Source: Papilionanthe hookeriana x Papilionanthe teres (lineage: Eukaryota; Streptophyta; Magnoliopsida; Asparagales; Orchidaceae). From it: DNA of 64,000 bases. Positions 24,201 to 37,300 of the stretch are shown piece after piece. Below the pieces are notes generated by a model, which did no database searches, was not told where the DNA came from, and worked only from the letters and a program-made list of their open reading frames with translations. The position numbers and the translations under genes were made by a program. Location of the stretch: the NCBI GenBank assembly GCA_022702705.1, contig CM040428.1, forward strand, positions 55,731,198 to 55,795,197, written 5' to 3'. Numbering within the stretch: position 1 is the first letter of the stretch; every line of letters begins with the position of its first letter.

Positions 24201-24993
24201 AGTATCCAATTATTTTTTTATAATTTTCGTTTGCTCTATTGAAAATACAGGAGAGGCGAGGAACATTATTTTATCCTGCATTGGGATCAACTTGAAAGGC
24301 AAGTTACATGAAGAAGATTTTACCAAGCACAGATCAATGTGCATTTTAAAGCCCCATCCAATCCCGTTTGCTTTGTTCACATAATCAAAATTATTCTTCA
24401 AGCAGAGAACAAGTTGGAGTCCTCACATTGCCAAGGATCTCATTATCTCAGTAGTTTCAAAATTTTCAATTACTCGACTTTTTCTTTAGATTGTAAGTTA
24501 TAACTTATTTTAACCGAATGAATATGATTCTAAGAATTTTAAACCATTAGTTTTGTTTTGGCAACTTAATATTTTTGTAATCATATTATTTTAATCAATT
24601 AAATATGTTTGTTGTAATTATTTGCATTTGTATGTGGTCTTTTATTTTTAATATATTAAGTATGTATGTTTCGATTCATGCAGAACCGAAATGATCAAAC
24701 TGAATTAAAATTCGGTTTGACTGGTTCGGTTCTTTTGAAGATTTATTTGGTTCCGTTGATTGGTTTATGAATTTCAATTCAAATCGATCCATCTGAACTG
24801 ATTGAATGCACACTACTAACTATCACTAACTTTTTAAAAGTGAAAAACACATTTTCATGGATAGATTTAAGACACCACTGTTATACAAGTAAATACAAAA
24901 GATCATAATATTATGAATATAAATATGTAAGTTATGAATATCTTCAAAATATCATAAGAATTGAGTGTTATGAATATCAAGTTCACAAGTAAA

Positions 24994-27900
24994 TGTCGGC
25001 CGCTTTATGAGCTGCGATGCGCTTTGAGATTTTAACTTAATATATATATATGTATGTATTGATTTTTGAAAATAAAATTTTAAGTTTTAGAATATGAGAA
25101 TGAGAAAGGACGGATCTCATTCGTTTAGCAGTTTGGATGAACGAGCGTAATATCGCGAGTAACACATTTATTCCGAAGAATAGACACCCTACTTGACAAT
25201 ACCGCTCGATCAAATAAACCACAAAATTCATGACATCCGTTCTGATCTGCGAACCTTTATGTGGACCGACAAATTCCCCTATTTAATACAGAAGAATTAA
25301 ATAGGGTTTATATTATCTGCAGTCTTTAAAACTCCCTATAGAGCAAACCCCTATAGTTAATTACTCCTCAAACGACCGAAGTCACTTGAGAGAACTCTCG
25401 ATTTAGATCGCGGGTTTCTATCTTCACGAATTCAAAAGGTAGGGTTTTAACGAAATTTGGTAGTAGGAAATCCAATAGGTGAAAGCGCGCAATGTGAAAT
25501 GCTTATTTTCGGAGTCAAAGGAAGAAGGGTAGGGGATGTCACGAGATCTCGAGGAGAACCTCGAGGACGTCCGGCACTATCATATGGTTAGGCTTTAAAC
25601 TTTGGAAAGAGATTCATTTTAATTTCAATCCCGCAAATTAATTATAGGGATTACGTTTGCGATAATGTCCCGATTATGCAAACTACCCGAAAGACATGAG
25701 GCTTACATCGTATCGGACGACAATCCTCGAAAGCACAAGCGAGTTAGGGCTTATATTACACAGACGAGGCGGTGCAAGCCTAAAAGAGAAGGTGAGGGTT
25801 TATGCCGCGCTAGGCGAGCTACTACTCGAAGTCCCAGGACTTATTATTTAAGCTCAAAGAAGGGGTTTACTTGACGAAGATGGCCGTGTTCGCCGACCGT
25901 GCTCCAAGCTCCACGTCGTAGCAGGAATCGCAGTTTAGGTTTAAAGTCTTAAGTTAAAATGAGCATGCAAGTCGTTTATTATTTTTATCTGCAAGTGAGT
26001 GTGTACAATGAAGGATGACAGAAGAATAAAAGCGATAGAACGAGGAGCATGCTATAAAGAACTAAACAAGAAACATGCTAAACGAGTATAAACATGCCGA
26101 GCAAGGAGAAAGTACGAAATGTAAGACATGCTAAGCAAGTATATGACCGAAAGTCGAACAACCTGCACTAATATGAAAGTATATCGCCGAAAAGTAAAAT
26201 ACGCCAAGCGATGTATAACAAGAAGGAAAGTAAAGATCATCACAGTGAGTATCAGTATCTTTCATTATCCTCATATACTGATATCCGTTTATTACTATAT
26301 TTTTTTTTCTTATTTCCTGCAGCAGATTTATCGAGCATCAAAAGAAGAGAGTAGAGGTAGTAAGTGAAAGAGAACCTACTAAACGGAGTATTACGGTGTG
26401 TACAAAGAAAGTAAAGTCCGACTCAACGAGTGAAAACGAAGGAAAACGCCGAGAAAGCGAGGAAAATCGCAGAAGAAAACTAAGAAAGTCGGGAAGAAAG
26501 AAAAGAAACGTCCGTGAAATTTCGAGAAAAGCCACAAACGAAAACAAAACAAAACCGTAAAACCGCAAAAAGACCGCGAGAAACCCACGAGACGACTCCG
26601 CTAAACTCATGGCGAACCATAAGAAGCCATAGGCCTCCTGGAAAGAAAGACCCATAAGCACAGCTGGTGTTTCGGACTCGGAGCCGTGCTAATATCCGGA
26701 CTCGAGTGTTGACTACTGGACCGACTTTCTCGGAGCGCACTCTAATCCGACTCGAATAACTAACCGTGGACCTTTATAAATTTTCACACATTTCATTTTT
26801 GGTTTTCATGCAAGCAAGATCAGAGGTAAGTAAGCCAGTGTAGTAGTTTGATGTAATTTTGCATTTTTCAAATATATGTATTTTTTTGTTTTAAAACATT
26901 TCAACTCACATGCGTCGATTACCCTATTAGAGCTAGGCTTACGAACATTAGACTGTCTGGTAGTAGAACCCCAGTGACGGCCGAATGGTTCCGTGATTCC
27001 CGCTCTACTCTCTACGGAGTCTCCGAGTCGAGCGGCCCCATTCTACGATTCTCGTAATTTTTCTCGTTTTGCGAGCCTCATCCATGTCCCCACCGCACTT
27101 ACAAGCGCTTGTTGATGGCCCCATATATAACCCAAGGAGGTTATATATGCACACCTACACGTCCCCAGTAGGTGTGTGCTTGAGCCAAGAAACAAGGCGA
27201 AACTAGGGACGAGAGGTCGAGAAAGGAGGACGGAAGCGGCTCACTTAACACAATTTCAAAAAGAGTGAGTCGATTTCCAATAATCGAAAACACGTAAGTC
27301 ACCCTGACTCCCGACCGACCTCACATGTCCTGAGAAAAGGACTAAAGGCACCTCGACGCTCTCGGAGAAGGTGAAGACTAGACCCCTAAGAACACACACC
27401 CTTTTCCCAAATAACTTGTAAAATCATAACCAAAAGATACTGACCAAGTCCTGGACTCTGGACCACTGCTCGGGATTCCTCCAAGTACCCACGTTGATTT
27501 TCAATTCCTGAAACACAAACTTCCCGCACGTTCTCTTACGGCTCTGGATTCAAGCTATAGCGAGAGGAGAATCAATAATCTTTTAATACATAAGAAAGAG
27601 AATGGACAATGCCACGAGCCACCAAACTAAGCATCAATTTCACCAAATAAATCCTCCAAGAAGTATTCCAGATATCATGCTCAATTTATTTCCCACAAGT
27701 AAGCTAGGAAAGCTCTTCCAAATTCATTAAATCAATTCCATAGACAAGTGAAGCAAAGAGCAAAGCCACCATCACAACAATCACCTCAATAAGGCTCTCG
27801 GCCAGGGCTAAGAACAGGAACAAAGGCTCACGGCCTAAGCTACAATAAAGGGGCAGCAAGAAGTAAAGCCCTGACAATCCAAATCATCACAATGAGGCTC

Positions 27901-30466
27901 ACGGCCAAGCTCCAACAAACAACCCATACTAATTCAAATTTACCACAAATGCATAGGAATGAATCCATAGGGCAACCAAGCAATTCAGCCCACCTACAGC
28001 CTAAAAGAAGCACAAACCCGAGCCCAGGGGAGATCCAAACCCGAGCCATTCAAAGGCTACACCGGGGGAGGTTGCAAGAACAGCAGGGACCAAAACCGAG
28101 CCAGATTAGGCCCCAACCCGAACCATGGTAGGTGTGGGAATCCATATAAAATCAAGTCACAGCACTCCCTACTTAAAGCCAAAAAACAAAAGGGAGCTAA
28201 AAGAGTCAAACCCGAGCCCGTATAGGGTCGAACCCGAGCCATGGCTGAGCTGGAATGTGGCCAGCCTCAAATTAAAACAAGGGAAACAGCAAAGCCAACA
28301 AGAAATCAACCCATGTAAGACTAAAACTGGGTCCTAAATTGGGCTCAAAACAAAGAACATAACGAGGCTCAGCCGAATCCCAAATTGAGCTTAAAGTAGA
28401 GAGTACATCAGAGCTCAACAAAGCCCAGCCACAACAGAGCTCAGAATAAGTCCAACTCCAAATTATGACAATCCCAACATAAAAAACAAATCAAAGGCCT
28501 GCTACAGGAATAAAACCGGGCCTGCATAGGGCTCAAACCTGAACTAACTGTAAAGCCGAAACATGATTTTCAAAACATTAAAACAGGGGCAGCAATTATA
28601 TATCCAAAGAATAAGCTCATGAGTAAGGGTTAAAGCAAGCCAACCAAGCCCCTAAATGAGTTCGAAACGAGCCATGAAAAGGGCTGAAAAACCAACCACA
28701 GCAAGACTGAAATAAGCCCAAATTAGTCATAACAATCCCCCGCATAGAGCCAAGGCTAGGGGAATCAGAAGAAATCAACCCAAACCACCAAAAAGAAACT
28801 GGAAAAAGAAACAGCCCAACTTCAATTCAAAGCAGCCCCCAACGCAAGGCCGGCCCAAGAGAGCCCCAGGGAGCAGAAACCGAGCAATAGCCAGACTCAA
28901 AACAGCCCAAAACCGAGAGCAGCAGGGGGAGGTTCAAAACCGAGAAAACAAAACCAGAAAGACAGCCCTCAGCCCCTTCTTAAAATGAAATAAGGTTTGC
29001 TTTCAACCAAGATCCTAATGAGCCAAGGTAAGACTTGAAATTTCAGCTAATCATGAAGCCTAAATAAACATTTCCATATATCCAACATAGAGCTTCAATG
29101 CATTTCAAACGAAAATGAGCATAAGGCCCCCTCCCTAAAGCAATTTAAACTCTTCCATGGCATGCCTTTGTAATAAAGAAGAAGTAGAAGGAGCCAAAAG
29201 AGCAAGCTCCACAAGCATATAACTACATACACCATTCCATATTCTTCATCAAGCCATCATGAATAAGGAAATAGAGGAGCCATAGCATGCAACCAGGGAG
29301 GGGAAATAAGATGTTGTCATTTAAGCAAATAAATATCAAGTTCCATGGCACATAAGTGCTTAGCCGAACCACCAAGCAGGGAAGAAAACAAGCCAAAAGC
29401 CATAAACCGCAGTCCATCTTAGGCCAAACCGAGAAGGAGAGAAAGGGGGGAAGGCATACCAGGTAACGTAGAGCACGTAAGAAAGAGGAAAGAAGACTAG
29501 GCTCCAATCCAACACCAATTCCTCAAAAGGAAGCAGGCAATCAACCAACCAACCCTAAATCCATCCAAAAACGGGGCCTTTATAGGCAGAGGAGAGAGAA
29601 GAGGGCCGCTCCTTAGGAAGAAGGCGACAAAGCGTCGCAGCCAAGAGCCGAAGCTCGGCAGCAGGAGCAGGGATCGAGTAGCAGATCACGCGAGATGACC
29701 CTTGCGCAGGATAACACTCGAGAAGGTATGGGGAGAACCACGCGAGGCTCGAGAGAACAACGACTACAAGGAAGAGGCGCGCTCGAGCGCGGGAGAAGCA
29801 GGGAACGGGAGCCCCATCGAACGAGCGAGAGAGAGCCAGCCGATCGAATGGGTAAGGATTAGGGCTTAGGATAGAATAAATAAGTTTAAAATATATATAT
29901 ATTATTAATTTTATTAAAATAAGCCTAAAATTGCAATTTCCGCTCTGGCATGCGATCCTCGCGAATTAAATATCAATTTTAGGTGGAAACGACGTTCCGG
30001 ACGCAACGGCGCAGCCCGTTTCGTCATCCGAGGTCGTTCGGGCAACCTCGTCGACGATCGCGTCGAAAGCGCGTCAAACCTGGCATTTTCTGAAATTCTG
30101 ACTCGACGTCGCTCGTCCTGGCATTCCGGCTTCTGATTCTGGTTCGTCGCGGAGACACTCAAAGCGTCGAGGCCGTGGCTCGAGAAATTTGTGCTCGGTG
30201 GTGCAGAAAATGTGCACGAGGCCATCTTAAGGTCCAGTGGTCCTATAGGAACTCGATTCGAGTCCTAACGCTAATTCCAACCTACCCGCTCGTGAACTAG
30301 ATGTTAGGAATTCCGTCCGGACTCCAAAAGAGTGTCGAAGTGGTTTCAAGCATTCTAAAGCGAGGTGGGTCCAATGCTAGGAATCTAAGATCGTCGGGGA
30401 AGCTCCTAAAGCTAGAACCCTAAATCCTAGGAGGAAAACTAAACCTCGACAAAAACGAGGTCAACA
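24994..30466 (-). mobile_element. TG..CA element of 5.47 kb (giant solo-LTR candidate), family G copy 1
   Basis: Read on the minus strand it starts 'TGTTGACCTCG' (30466 downwards) and ends 'GCGGCCGACA' (24994). It is flanked by 'gtaaa' (24989-24993) and 'ataaa' (30467-30471), a 4/5 match target duplication. Both flanks belong to the same interrupted repeat array. The first 450 bp or so and last 550 bp or so are recognisably the same sequence as the ends of 44315-49361. There is no terminal direct repeat, no gag or pol, and no transposase. Minus-strand order is an AT-rich region, a CT-rich leader-like region (about 29860-29590), a long A-poor region (28960-27550), then a GC-richer 3' part. It best fits a solo LTR of unusual length. 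Confidence 0.72.
27550..28960. other. Strongly strand-skewed, T-poor tract inside family G copy 1
   Basis: The plus strand is rich in A, C and G and very poor in T, with recurrent 'aacccgagcc'-like and 'caagccc'-like phrases. Example runs are near 28800-28960. Short frames in it are repetitive (two begin MARV...) and look non-coding. Confidence 0.6.
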
Positions 30467-30569
30467 ATAAACATAATATTCACAACACTATCACTAAATT
30501 TTTTAAAGTGGAATACACATTTTCATGAATAGACTTAAGAGTCCAGTGTTGTAAAAGTAAATATTAAAG

Positions 30570-30768
30570 GTTTGATTCTTACAAACACCTAAACTATGCA
30601 TTTTACATTTATGCTACCCAAAGCTTTCATATCACATCAAAAATAGTAAAATGCCACCATTTTAACTTCCAAAATGTGAAATACAACTTTTCATGCATAG
30701 GTAAGGTGACATGTATGTAGAAATTAAATACATGGAATTGAGTAGTATGTATGTGAATCTTCCTAAAA
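30570..30768. mobile_element. MITE family A copy (partial left arm)
   Basis: 'acacctaaactatgcatttt' near 30590 leads into the usual middle. The right arm ends 'gtatgtatgtgaatcttcc'. The outer left arm is missing or merged into the repeat array. Confidence 0.65.
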
Positions 30769-31117
30769 TTAAAGATTTCAAAACAAGACAAACAATGAAG
30801 GTAAAAAAGCAACACAAAAATTTAAATAGAAAACTCCAAAGCAGGCTTTAAATAAAACGGCAAAATTTTCATAATAATAGTAAAATTTAAGCTGGCACCA
30901 ATATTTAATGTAGAATTTGTACAAATCATCATAAGAATCACGAGTGAAAGCATTTGGAGATTAAAGATTTTTACACACAACTATCAAAGAACAATTGCGT
31001 GCATCAATTAACATTTCAGCGACTTTTTAATGTAAAATTGCAGATCACTTCGTGTAGCACTTGGAGAGTTCCATTCATATGCATGTCTTTAGTTAAAGGT
31101 CGACAAAGAAAAAAAAA

Positions 31118-31373
31118 GAGGCATTTACATACATACTGCACAATTCTTATGTATTTACATACTTAACATCTAAACATCCATATTTACAAGAATATCACTC
31201 AGATCTTTTACATCATATAAAAAGACCGCCATCAATGCCATTCTAAAGGGAAATAAACCACTTCATGCAAAAGGTTTATCACAACAAAGCGTTACAAGTC
31301 AAAACATCAAAATATAGGTATTAGATATGTAAACAGATAAGAATTGCATGGTATGTATGTAAATTTTCCAAAT
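31118..31373. mobile_element. MITE family A copy
   Basis: Left arm 'gaggcatttacatacatact' and right arm 'ggtatgtatgtaaattttcc', about 255 bp. Confidence 0.85.
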
Positions 31374-31625
31374 AAAAGTTTCCTTAGGAGTACCATATTG
31401 AAGGGTATATTTTGAGAAAATACAATTTAACGAACCAACTATTGTGTGATAAGAGAATTATTAACAATAAAACTGAGTTATGCATGTCCGGAATGTTATA
31501 GATGAATGCATCATTAAAACAACAAAGAAAAAGAGTAAGAATTTATTATATTACAGCAACAGAGAAGATGATGAAGATAGAACTAAGTGGTTTAGTTGTG
31601 CAATGCAAGACCAAAGATGGAAGAA

Positions 31626-31862
31626 AGGGGCATTTACATGCATAACACTCAATTCCTATGTATTTGCATATAGATCACCTAAACTTTACTTTTACTTAAA
31701 CCACCCAAATCATTCATATCACATCAAAATTACCAATCTTTTTAACTTCTAAAATGTGAATCCAACTTTCATTTACGGCAAAGTCGTATATATAAAACTT
31801 TATGTTTAGGTGTTAGATATGTAAATACATAGGAATTGAATGGCATGAATGTAAAGCTTCCG
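31626..31862. mobile_element. MITE family A copy
   Basis: Left arm 'ggggcatttacatgcataac' and right arm 'ggcatgaatgtaaagcttcc', 237 bp; one of the cleanest copies. Confidence 0.88.
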
Positions 31863-31869
31863 AAAAAAA

Positions 31870-33410
31870 AGGACACAACAAACATGCAGACGGATAAAAG
31901 TAATATGAAAAGATAAAGTTAAAAAAAAAAAGATACAAGGCAATGGTATGATAGCTGGTTGTGACAAAAGGCCAACTGAACTATAAATAGGATGATTGTT
32001 TCATGGTAGATTTGTCGTGGTTTCAGCACAATGAATTTATATTTAGGACTAAAAGCACCAAACTCACCCTTCTAAGCGAAGATCACTAGTAGATATCTCT
32101 TCACGGTGAAAAGTCCTTTCCCCCATTTTTCAAACTCGATCTGAAAATGTTCAGAAGATTCTATCAAAATTAAGGTAGAAACTTTCAACTCCGAAGGATC
32201 CCAAGAAGAAGCCCAAAAGGTCATGGAACAATTATTAGAAGCCACTACAACTTCTACAAAGGACGTATTCTAAATTAACCTTCAGAGTGGTAACATACTC
32301 CCACCTCGTAAGACAACTTTGGAGAAGACTCCACAGGCCAGTAGACCTAATCAACTTGCAGCACCCCACAGCATGCTCCTACCCAGCATACGCTTGTAGA
32401 GGCCACGCCTAAAGTTGATTATAACATGTTCTATTTAAGGAAGTTGCCAACTCACACTGTTTCTCGTAAAAGAAAAATACACTAACGGTTAAGAGAAAAA
32501 CATTCAGAAAATATAATTTACCCAAAATACCAAAAAAACTATGAATTTTACACCATGAAAGATAAATGCAGAACAACATGCAAACAAACATACATACTTC
32601 TAGCGACGACTAAAACATAGTAGAAAAGCATAAATATTATTAGAATTGGGGCGTACCTGCATGAGTATGCCGCAAATGTGAAGTCTAGAAAAGTCACAAA
32701 GCAAAACTATTATAATATGCTCATAATATTTAGGAAACAAATCAAAGTTATGTTCAAACTCACAATTAGACGATACTCTAACCAGCATGTTCTTCTAAGA
32801 CAGGTTGCGGCAACCATGTCACTAATTTAGCTACCTTTTTATGCAATTTCATGTCAAATAAGAGTTTGTTTGGGATCACTTTTAATTTGTTTAAGATTTA
32901 ATTTTAAAAATATGTTTGTTTAATGTATTCTATATATGTTTTTATTTTTTAGTTTCAAAAAAATATTCAGAACATCTAAAAATTATTTCCAGTGGTTTTA
33001 AAAACAACCAAGTAATAACATACCAAACATGTCTATTTCAAGGATGAAGAAAAATAAAATAAAATAATTTAAAAAAATTAAAAAAAAATCAAAAGTGACC
33101 CTAAACGACCCCTAAATTATTGAAGATGGAAAAATCCAAGTCAAATATCAAATTTTATATGGCATTTGATGCTCCACACAGGCATCGAATGCAGTTATTA
33201 ATTCTATAGCTAATGAAAGAATAGCAGATGGTGACATTCCACAAGAATAAAATGCAGTCATTAGTTCTAAATCTTAGGTAAGAACATTTGACGAAACATT
33301 CTACATATCAAAAATCATAAAATGTAAGGGAAAATCAGATTGGACAATGATATCTAAGCGAACAACTAAAATGATAGGTTCCATCAATCATAGGATCACG
33401 TGTGTTGTTT
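31870..33410. other. Intergenic stretch without recognised feature
   Basis: AT-rich, with homopolymer tracts near 33050-33090. No exon or transposon domain was recognised. Confidence 0.45.
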
Positions 33411-33416
33411 AATTTT

Positions 33417-33652
33417 AGGGGCACTTACATACGACCAGCAAATTCCTCCGTATTTACATATCTAACACCAAAACTTTACTTTTAACATTTATAACACTAA
33501 AACCATTCATATCACATTAAAAATACTACTATTTTGGCTTAGAAAAAAATGAAATACACCCTTACATGCATGGGTTAGGTCGCATATATGCAAAAATTGA
33601 AGTTTAGGTGTTGAATATGTAAATACATGTGGTATGCATGAAAATCTTCCTT
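33417..33652. mobile_element. MITE family A copy
   Basis: Left arm 'ggggcacttacatacgacca' and right arm 'gtatgcatgaaaatcttcc'. It lies about 0.4 kb downstream of the NPGR-like stop codon. Confidence 0.8.
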
Positions 33653-34063
33653 TAATGCAAATAACTTCCACCTAAGTAGACTTTTCAGAAACGGCCAAGA
33701 TATGATGGGAGGAATTGACAAGAACATTATTTGCATATTTATGAGATCACATTTCTTTTATAAATCGAAGGATTCCAGCTTGATAATCTTCGAATTTCAA
33801 GAAAATACCCTGGGTTTTATTCATAGAAATTTTCTAAATTTCACATGAATTAATAGCTCATTAAATGAACAAAAAGAAAGCATAGAAGAATGATGAACAA
33901 AAGTAACCTTTGTTGATAAACTATAATTCACAGTGTGTGATACCATTCTGAGGATTCCACGAAATTACAAGTCACGACGTAACTTTTCTCAAAAAGAATA
34001 GGAGGGTATTATTGTAATTTGCACAAGTGCTTGAAAACAAAAACCTTTGGCTGGATCCAGAGA

Positions 34064-34377
34064 TCATAAAAAAGGTTCAACTGGCGCTGACTCTTCGAGA
34101 ATGGCAGCTGCCTGGAAACTCTCGGCAGCCTCAACAGCCGAAGCACCCTCAGCTTCATAAAGTAAACCGAGATTCAACCAAGCAACATGGTTAGTTCGAT
34201 CGAGACGCAATGCCTCTGTTAGGAAGCTTCTTATGGCGGCATATGGCCTGCTGCCACAATGTCTGAGTACAATGGCCGTGGAAACCAAACTTGGAACATG
34301 CGTTGGCTCCAAATCAAGAGCTTTAGAATATGATGTTAAAGATTCCTTATGAAGTCCCTTCGCTTCTTGAAGTTGTC
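34064..34377 (-). CDS. NPGR-like gene, terminal exon
   Basis: Starts after the 'attccag' acceptor and completes the Gly codon. It encodes 'QLQEAKGLHKESLTSYSKAL' and the last TPR units 'AIRSFLTEALRLDRTNHVAW', then the C-terminal 'SFQAAAILEESAPVEPFL' and TGA. It is separated from its neighbour exon by 16.2 kb. Confidence 0.92.
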
Positions 34378-37300
34378 CTGGAATTAAAAACAAAAAAATC
34401 AAAAAGTGAGCATGTACGAAAGAGAAGGTAAGAATGTAAACTAAATCTAAAGGCATAAAAATGATAAATTAGCTGCTTGTCACACAAAAAATAGACAATC
34501 TTACAATAATTCAAACATTTTCATAACTAAAGATGGAGTGAGTTTTTTTTTTTAACTATAAGAAATATATATAAGAAAAAAACGGGGCTCTTATTAGTAG
34601 GTATGATCACATCATTTTCTGAATTCAAGATCATGTTCAACCATCGTCCCATGAAGAACTCATAGGTTTTATTGAGAATGAGTGAAGAGCTTGGCAAGAC
34701 GCTCAATAAATTCTTTACGAGATTCTATACAGGGAAATGCTCAAAGTTAAGAACCTAGAGTGGGCTATGGCTCAAGTCACGCTAACCCAAGTCCTTAGTG
34801 AAGCATCGTTCCACTACACACTCAGTCTGTAACAGCCGAGAACAATGGTCAGCTGTTGGAGCTCACCAATACTCATGTGAACATAGAAGACATAATAATG
34901 GAGTAGAAGCGGGGTCCTCTAACTGCCCTCAAAGACATGAGCAGATAGAAGGACTAGATTATTTCAATGAAAACACAATTGTTCCCACACACCGATGACT
35001 AGATCACACCTATCCTTGGCTTATGCAGTCATCTTATTGACCATTAAAAACACATCACCAATGACTCTAGAAGGATGGAAGCTCACCGCAACCACCACCT
35101 ACTCACCATGTCCCTGCAGTTATTGCATTGTGGGTACCATGCATGAGATAATTAAGATCATTCAGAACAAGTACTTTAGGCACCCACAACTGATGATGAA
35201 ATATTACGCCTTCTATCAAGATCAAAACTATATAGCAGATGGCATTTGTCGTCACATAAAAAACGAATTTATCAGAATCGAGAAATTAAAAGAGTTTATT
35301 TGGCTAACCAGAGTTGAAGACCTAATAAAGAGCTTGTTGTAGGAGTGAACCAGCTTGATGCGTGTAATTCACATTATCATAATTGAACTCTTAGGGTGCG
35401 TTTGGGGTAACTAGTGCATATTTAGATAAGTCGCTTATCTGAAAACACGGACCGCGGGGTTCGACCCGCGTTCTGCATTTAGTGTAAAAAACTAACTGCA
35501 TTTTCGGATAAGTTGCCCCACACATAACCTTAATCTTGGGTGGATCTAAAAAAAAAGCAACGCACTGAGCTAGCCTCAAACCACTAAGGTTAAAGAGATG
35601 AACTCAACTACCATAGTGTGGGCACTCAATGCTAAAGTTGTCACCACTGCATTCTCTAAAGCTAACTGGTCATTGATGGCAATCCTTGCAATGATGTGAA
35701 ATCATGAGGTTGATCGCAAACTACTAAATTAGCAACATGTTGATTAACACGAGGAGCTCAGTCAGTATCATCTTCAAAAGTGTCTTTGGGAAGATGAAGA
35801 CTAAGGAACTCGCCTATCTCAGAACCTAAACACCTTGTATGAATTTTCAAGCGAAAGAAGTGAAATTGAAGGAATAATAATTTTTCCGATCACATGGGAA
35901 GGAGACCAACAATTCAATGATATGACCCAATTTATCATAGTTGTGCCCTACGACTTATAATGTGACATTTGAGTGGCCGCTTCTCAACATCTTTCGTGTA
36001 GCTATATAAACATATCAAGACAATATTAAGTTCTTAGTAAGAGATCGAGTAATCAATGTGAAGGGAGACTGCTTCAATCCAAAATTTGCTACCTGCGATG
36101 AGATGCTAAACATAGATATTCAAGTAGGTTCGTGACTTGAGACCACAGAGAAATTCAAAGAAGTCTCCACAATATAAAGAAGTCTCAACAAGGGAAGTTG
36201 TGAACCTATGTTTTGACAAGGTTTAAGATATTCCTATGTTTTGAGGATTTTTTGCCTATATGCTTGATGATAAAGGATGTGATGGTTGAAAGATGCTACT
36301 TGAATATCTTAAAACTTGTCAAAAATGTTTTTTATTTTCATTATTATTACTTGCTATATTTTGAAATAAAAAAGTAAGAGAAAATGAGAATTAAAATTCT
36401 AGTTATAAAGAGAAGCTCAACTTGTGTATAACGACATGTTATCAAAGTAGACTCAGGGAACTCGTCTCAAGTAAATCATGGCACCCTTAAAATGAATTTA
36501 ATTAATGGAAATGAATAAGAGAACTTTTTGGCTAAAAATTGACGTAATCACTACAAAATAGGTCAACTCTAGAGAAATCATTTCCCTAATTATAAATCAG
36601 TCAACGAAAGCTGACATCGATAAACTTTGGGTCAAAAAATCCCAAGATCTCGCCCCAGGTAAAGTTGAAAATTACAAAAGCTCTTTGCAAGAGAGCTACT
36701 CATATGCAAAAAAAAAATCCTAACATAAAAAGATCGCTAAAGTTATTTATGGTCGTAGACGTTGAGTCACAATGTAGGGAAAAGGCCATCCAATGAACTC
36801 AAAAAAAGAAAAGATAAAAATAAAAAACACATATTTTTCTCAGCCAAGCTCAATCAAAATAAGTCATAGTGTCATGATAATGGCAAGTTCATAAAAATAT
36901 AAATACAAGGATTATATTTCCCCAGGGTAGCTAATCAAATTAATATTGGAAAAACTTGTTCCTCGAGTAAGACACAGCTAGCCAAGGTCATGGTCATGGA
37001 TAACCTTTTTGGTGAGATTAAGTAGTAAGGAAGACTTGGATCTTTACTTTAACGTTAAAGGAAGTGTTCTAAAGGGTATAGTGAAATGATGATGAATTTG
37101 GAGGGAGTATAGAGGTAGAAATGCCATGATTAAAGCAAATTGGACTAGTTGCCAGTTATTTAACTAGTGTTAATTATATTTTGCCTTATATTCAATGCTA
37201 GGGAAATGGATGTAAGTTGTGTTTTATATTAATAGAGGCAACATGGATGGTACAAATGATTTTTCTTCTTGTTTTTCTTTCAACATGTTTAACGGTAAGA

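Larger units (their letters stand above)
20073..24818 (+). mobile_element. hAT DNA transposon, 4746 bp, with 8-bp target duplication
   Basis: The left terminus is 'TAGGGCTGTGCAATATT'. The right terminus, read inverted, is 'TAGTAGTGTGCATTCAAT'. Both are flanked by the same 8 bp, 'ACTATCAC', at 20065-20072 and 24819-24826. Subterminal regions are rich in 'ggttcggtt' and 'aaccgaac' motifs on both sides. Inside is a decayed BED/RICESLEEPER-type hAT transposase on the plus strand. The perfect target duplication fits hAT superfamily practice (8 bp). Confidence 0.92.
19678..30560. repeat. Tandem array of about 200-bp units, interrupted twice
   Basis: Units containing 'gagtgttatgaatatcaa', then 'agtaaatatcaatcacataa', then 'cactatcacta', then 'cattttcatggatagattta' start near 19805 and 20003. 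The array continues after the hAT insertion (24819-24993) and after the TG..CA element (30467-30560). With both insertions removed the array is only about 0.65 kb with a period near 200 bp. The unit core resembles the middle of MITE family A. Confidence 0.75.

Noticed and set aside
25665..25874. Basic 69-codon frame in the giant element
   Set aside because: Lys/Arg-rich from local composition; no family match and not obviously conserved in the second copy.
24994..30466. Complete LTR retrotransposon with its own two LTRs
   Set aside because: The homologous 3' block of about 550 bp occurs once per element and the two ends are not direct repeats, so no internal LTR pair exists.
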